Positions 59,673 through 64,000 of a stretch of DNA of 64,000 nucleotides are shown here, in pieces. Below the pieces are notes generated by a model, which saw only the letters and a program-made list of their open reading frames with translations, made no database searches and had not been told where the DNA came from. Position 1 is the first letter of the stretch. The number at the start of each line of letters is the position of its first letter. Position numbers and translations under genes: made by a program. This stretch comes from Tritrichomonas musculus (lineage: Eukaryota > Parabasalia > Tritrichomonadida > Tritrichomonadidae), in contig JAPFFF010000015.1 of the NCBI GenBank assembly GCA_039105265.1, positions 3,224,001 through 3,288,000 on the forward strand. Reading direction: 5' to 3'.

Positions 59673-62088
59673 TTAAGGTTTTGCTTTGATCGGTCCTTTT
59701 GATAAAAGATCAACAATTTCTCGATGATTTTCTTTTCTTGCAAAGTCAATGGCCGTTTTGTAAAAAAAAAATATTTCAAAATTCCATAAATCATTCAAGT
59801 TTTCAATATCATGAAAAAAGTTAGATTTGAATATTATGAATGTTTTGATTTAAAATGTTTTGAATGTTGATATCAATGCCTTCTTGTCTTATTAATAGTT
59901 CAACAATTTCTTTATGGCCATTACGTGCAGTATAAATCAATGCCGTAGAATTAAATGTTCGAGTTAAATTCCATAAATAATTCGAGTTTTCAATCCAATG
60001 AAAAAGTTAGATTTGAATTCTATGAATGTTTTGATTTAAAATGTTTTGAATGTTGATATCAATGCCTTCTTGTCTTATTAATAGTTCAACAATTTCTTTA
60101 TGGCCTTCTTTTGCAGCATAAATCAACGCCGTATAATTAAATGTTCGAGTTAAATTTTATAAATAATTCAAGTTTTCAATCCAATGAAAAAAGTTAGATT
60201 TGAATTCTATGAATGTTTTGATTTAAAATGTTTTGAATGTTGATATCAATGCCTTCTTGTCTTATTAATAGTTCAACAATTTCTTTATTGTCTTTTAGCA
60301 CAGCAAGAATCAACGCCGTATCATTAAATGTTCGAGTTAAATTTCATAAATATTTCAAGTTTTCAATCCAATGAAAAAGTTAGATTTGAATTCTATGAAT
60401 GTTTTGATTTAAAATGTCTTGAATGTTGATATCAATGCCTTCTTGTCTTAGTAATAGTTCAACAATTTCTTTATGGCCTTCTTTTGCAGCAAGAATCAAC
60501 GCCGTATCATTAAATGTTCGAGTTAAATTTTATAAATAATTCAAGTTTTCAATATCATGAAAAAAGTTAGATTTGAATATCATGAATGTTTTGATTTAAA
60601 ATGTTTTGAATGTTGATATCAATGCCTTCTTGTCTTATTAATAGTTCAACAATTTCTTTATGGCCATTACGTGCAGTATAAATCAATGCCGTAGAATTAA
60701 ATGTTCGAGTTAAATTTTATAAATAATTCAAGTTTTCAATCCAATGAAAAAAGTTAGATTTGAATTCTATGAATGTTTTGATTTAAAATGTTTTGAATGT
60801 TGATATCAATGCCTTCTTGTCTTATTAATAGTTCAACAATTTCTTTATTGCCTTTTAGCACAGCAAGAATCAACGCCGTATCATTAAATGTTCGAGTTAA
60901 ATTTCATAAATATTTCAAGTTTTCAATCCAATGAAAAAGTTAGATTTGAATTTCATGAATATTTTGATTTAAAATGTTTTGAATGTTGATATCAATGCCT
61001 TCTTGTCTTATTAATAGTTCAACAATTTCTTTATGGCCATTACGTGTAGCATAAATCAATGCCGTAGAATTAAATGTTCGAGTTAAATTCCATAAATAAT
61101 TCGAGTTTTCAATATAATGAAAAAGTTAGATTTGAATATAATGAATGTTTTGATTTAAAATGTCTTGAATGTTGATATCAATGCCTTCTTGTCTTATTAA
61201 TAGTTCAACAATTTCTTTATGGCCATTACGTGCAGCAAGAATCAACGCCGTATCATTAAATGTTCGAGTTAAATTTTATAAATAATTCAAGTTTTCAATA
61301 TCATGAAAAAAGTTAGATTTGAATTCTATGAATGTTTTGATTTAAAATGTTTTGAATGTTGATATCAATGCCTTCTTGTCTTATTAATAGTTCAACAATT
61401 TCTTTATGGCCTTTTAGCACAGCATAAATCAACGCCGTAGAATTAAATGTTCGAGTTAAATTCCATAAATAATTCAAGTTTTCAATCCAATGAAAAAAGT
61501 TAGATTTGAATTCTATGAATGTTTTGATTTAAAATGTTTTGAATGTTGATATCAATGCCTTCTTGTCTTATTAATAGTTCAACAATTTCTTTATGGCCTT
61601 CTTTTGCAGCATAAATCAACGCCGTAGAATTAAATGTTCGAGTTAAATTCCATAAATAATTCAAGTTTTCAATATCATGAAAAAAGTTAGATTTGAATTC
61701 CATGAATGTTTTGATTTAAATTCCTTGAATGTTGATATCAATGCCTTCTTGTCTTATTAATAGTTCAACAATTTCTTTATGGCCATCTCTTGAGGCATAA
61801 ATCAATGCCGTAGAATTAAATGTTCGAGTTAAATTCCATAAATATTTCAAGTTTTCAATTTCATTAAAAAAGTTAGATTTGAATATTATGAATGTTTTTG
61901 ATTTAAATTCCTTGAATGTTGATATCAATGCCTTCTTGTCTTATTAATAGTTCAACAATTTCTTTATGGCCTTCTTTTGCAGCAAGAATCAACGCCGTAT
62001 AATTAAATGTTCGAGTTAAATTCCATAAATAATTCAAGTTTTCAATTGAATGAAAAAAGTTAGATTTGAATTTTATGAATGTTTTGTT
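59673..62088 (-). repeat. Ankyrin array and cap of paralog A, copy 5 (remodelled)
   Basis: Twelve units with a mean spacing of about 186.5 bp. Read in gene order the variable residues are AAKEG, ASRDG, AAKEG, AVLKG, AARNG, ATRNG, AVLKG, TARNG, AAKEG, AVLKD, AAKEG, TARNG. This order is not a simple extension of the 10-unit array: the same few variants appear in new combinations, with new neighbours such as Asp before TA (TCATTAAATG on the plus strand). The cap with its stop (59673-59675) is unchanged. All ankyrin halves are open; the spacers again are not. Several spacers carry the TTATAAAAT form, which has TAA where others have TGG for the Trp of LWNLTRTF. Confidence 0.9.
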
Positions 62089-63267
62089 TTAAAATGTTAT
62101 TTGAATGATTGATGTTTTAATTGCTGCATTTATGTCAATGGTTCCATCAATCAAATAAAGTTTCACAAGTGTGTAATAGTCAAATTCACATAAATAAAAA
62201 AACATGTTTTTGTATTTCATGTTTGTTGGGAAAAAACAATAATTGTAAGATTCAGTTGCATAACGATAAAGATTATGATAAAATTCATTTTCAATGTTAT
62301 TTTGGAGATATTCTTCGTTCATTATATTGTCAATGAGGTAGTTCGAAATATCGTTGTGATGACATTTAATCGATTCTTCAAGAATTCTTTCATAATCATT
62401 ATCTGGTGGTGAAACATGATTGTTTTCAAGATATCTGATCAGTTCTGCATTACAACTGTGAATAGCATAAATCCACATCGATGATGTCAGTTCAACTCCT
62501 TTCTTTTCAATGTATTTGATGATGTCATTCGAGCCATAAAACGATGCATATTCAATCAGTTTAATATCAGATTTATCTGTCAAAAGTCGATTTGTTTCAA
62601 AAATTGATTTTTTAATGCAAATTTCGAGTGACAAATTTCTTTGTTCTGTAAATCTGATAAATTCTTGAATTTCGTTATTTCGAATCAGTTCACACAAATA
62701 ATCATCATTCAATCCTTCTCGTCGTTTTTCATAGAAATTGGTTTCAATTTCTTTGTTCATCACTTCAATAAATTTATTGTCTTTTAATGATTTATTCTCG
62801 CTCCCGTATTTTCCAATGTTTTCTTCTGTGACAAACCGTTTGATTTCTGGTTGAAAATATTCACAATAGTTTTTTCGGACATATTCTGAACTAGTAATTA
62901 TTGAAAAAATGTGTTCATCAATTAGCATCATTTTTTCTTCAAGAAGAAAGAGAAGGATTCGCTTGTTATCTTTGAAAATGTTGAATATTTCTGAATTTGA
63001 AAAATATTTTTGGAGACCTTGTTTGAATTGTCTTAAAACTCGCTCAGCTTTAGAAATAAAATTCCGAGAACGATAATGATTGTTCACAATCCTGTTTATT
63101 AATCGTAATAATGCTTTAAATTCATGTTCGTCATTAATTATTTGTTGAGTCGAGACAAGATTAATGAAATTTTCATATTTGTCGTCACCATCTGATTCGT
63201 CTTCAAGGAATTCCAGAAGGGAATTTTGAATACTTTTCATTTTTTCAACAAATGTTTCAAAACTCAT
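62089..63267 (-). CDS. DUF3447 ORF of ankyrin gene A, copy 5
   Basis: 392-aa protein with one change from the others, Ala to Thr at residue 147 (RFVTEENIG for RFVAEENIG; GTGACAAAC at 62828 instead of GCGACAAAC). Otherwise intact with the same ATG. Confidence 0.8.
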   Translation of the reverse strand: MSFETFVEKMKSIQNSLLEFLEDESDGDDKYENFINLVSTQQIINDEHEFKALLRLINRIVNNHYRSRNFISKAERVLRQFKQGLQKYFSNSEIFNIFKDNKRILLFLLEEKMMLIDEHIFSIITSSEYVRKNYCEYFQPEIKRFVTEENIGKYGSENKSLKDNKFIEVMNKEIETNFYEKRREGLNDDYLCELIRNNEIQEFIRFTEQRNLSLEICIKKSIFETNRLLTDKSDIKLIEYASFYGSNDIIKYIEKKGVELTSSMWIYAIHSCNAELIRYLENNHVSPPDNDYERILEESIKCHHNDISNYLIDNIMNEEYLQNNIENEFYHNLYRYATESYNYCFFPTNMKYKNMFFYLCEFDYYTLVKLYLIDGTIDINAAIKTSIIQITF

Positions 63268-63520
63268 TTTTATATAAAAGTATTGAAATGTGATATAAAA
63301 ATGTAAAAATTTGAAATGTGATATGAAAATAATTTCAATCAATTTATCAAATTTGTTAATGTCAAAGTCAATAATATTCAAGCGAATGAAATTGGCTATT
63401 TTAAAACCAAAAATTGTGGGTTTGAGGGGAAAAAACGATTATAAAGTTGAATTTTTTTGAATAGAAAATTCTGCAAAAGTTCGGGGGAAAATATTCAGAT
63501 TATTTTAAAAAAAGAAAAAT

Positions 63521-63620
63521 AGCGAGCTAGGTTCCCATGAATCAGAATCATTGACTAATTTTGAGCGATGTCTAAGACTTTGTGAACCAGGTGACTCACT
63601 TGGGTTTCATAATATATGTA
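63521..63620 (+). pseudogene. Sel1-repeat gene remnant, copy 5, cut by the array end
   Basis: Only the first 100 bp remain (SLTNFERCLRLCEPGDSLGF). The match to the other copies stops after ATATATGTA at 63620, where unrelated DNA begins. This is the right border of the macrosatellite. Confidence 0.7.
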
Positions 63621-63947
63621 AATGAAATTTTCACCATAAATCAATAAAAATGGAATTCTCACCGGAGTTAGTTAAAAAGAAATACTTTAAAAACATTTGA
63701 CTCAATTTAAAATACTATATAATCCATAAATAGTTTGAAAAGAAATGAAAATGAGATTATAAAAAATATATAACATTATATTATTCTAATCATGAAAATA
63801 GCTTTTATATACAGCCTTATATGCTAATCTGTTCATTATAGTTTGATGATCATAGATATTTTGGATGATTAAAAAATATTTTTATATAAAGGTTGATATT
63901 TATAACATTATAAATCAATTTATTAAATTTACTTCGAATATACAGCA
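63621..63947. other. Right flank of the array
   Basis: AT-rich DNA that matches no other part of the window. No gene was seen before 63948. Confidence 0.5.
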
Positions 63948-64000
63948 ATGAAAGCTTCTGAAGCAATAAAACATTTATTTCCTTTATTCCTGATCATTCT
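63948..64000 (+). CDS. Possible start of a gene, cut by the window end
   Basis: An ATG opens a frame that stays open to the window edge (MKASEAIKHLFPLFLII). The hydrophobic stretch could be a signal peptide or membrane anchor. Seventeen codons are not enough to identify it. Confidence 0.25.
   Translation, partial: MKASEAIKHLFPLFLII

Larger units (their letters stand above)
30702..63620. repeat. Macrosatellite: 6650-bp unit in tandem, about five copies
   Basis: Sequence from 30702 recurs exactly 6650 bp further on, four times over: copies begin at 30702, 37352, 44002, 50652 and 57302. Copies 2, 3 and 4 look identical by eye. Copy 1 differs from them at 34098 (T against G at 40748). Copy 5 is longer between its genes (12 instead of 10 ankyrin units) and has a few point differences. 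It ends at 63620 inside the Sel1 fragment. Each unit carries paralog B, a BTB/BACK-like pseudogene, the paralog A gene with its ankyrin array, and a Sel1 pseudogene. The left border lies in an ankyrin unit, which suggests that unequal recombination between ankyrin units built the array. Confidence 0.95.

Noticed and set aside
30702-63620. Assembly artefact as explanation of the tandem array
   Set aside because: Copy 1 and copy 5 carry real differences (34098, the T-tract length, the ankyrin order, Ala147Thr), and both borders are specific. Collapse or over-expansion of copies 2 to 4 cannot be excluded.

Overview
Kind of organism. The DNA is very AT-rich, and its gene families point to a trichomonad parabasalid. 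These are a Maverick/Polinton fossil, chlamydial Pmp-like surface proteins, TKL-type kinases, a copine-type vWA domain, DUF3447-plus-ankyrin proteins, BTB/BACK-like proteins and Sel1 repeats. Tritrichomonas is my best guess; this is inference and the species is not resolved. No tRNA, rRNA, CRISPR array or convincing spliceosomal intron was seen.

Layout. (1) 1-6700 is an inverted repeat with nearly identical arms of at least 1050 bp around 4.6 kb of gene-free DNA. (2) 9171-13798 is a Maverick fossil with an integrase, a packaging-type ATPase and several unassigned ORFs. An A17 tract and the tail of a hAT-type transposase follow. (3) 15122-15849 is a 5'-truncated copine fragment. (4) 16362-19361 encodes a 999-aa kinase with a degenerate kinase domain followed by a canonical one, each preceded by a similar helical region. 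(5) 20013-20220 is a second hAT tail. (6) 21216-28619 encodes a 2467-aa Pmp-like type I membrane protein with a nearly exact 782-bp internal duplication. (7) 28999-30700 holds decayed pieces of sirtuin-like, Sel1 and ankyrin genes.

(8) 30702-63620 is the striking part: a tandem array of a 6650-bp unit, with four full copies and a remodelled fifth. Each unit carries an intact 392-aa DUF3447 ORF (paralog A) followed by 10 (copy 5: 12) ankyrin units of about 187 bp and a C-terminal cap. It also carries a broken second DUF3447 paralog (B), a broken BTB/BACK-like gene and a broken Sel1 gene. The ankyrin halves (about 102 bp) of the units stay open, while the spacers of about 85 bp between them carry stops or frameshifts. 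The differences between units fall mainly on ankyrin positions that usually contact ligands. No GT...AG signals explain the spacers.

How the parts relate. The unique genes (kinase and Pmp) look intact and unrelated to each other. The array seems to have been built by recombination between ankyrin units, and it carried along neighbours that were already dead. Whether the ankyrin genes are expressed, by removing the spacers or in another way, is the main open question.
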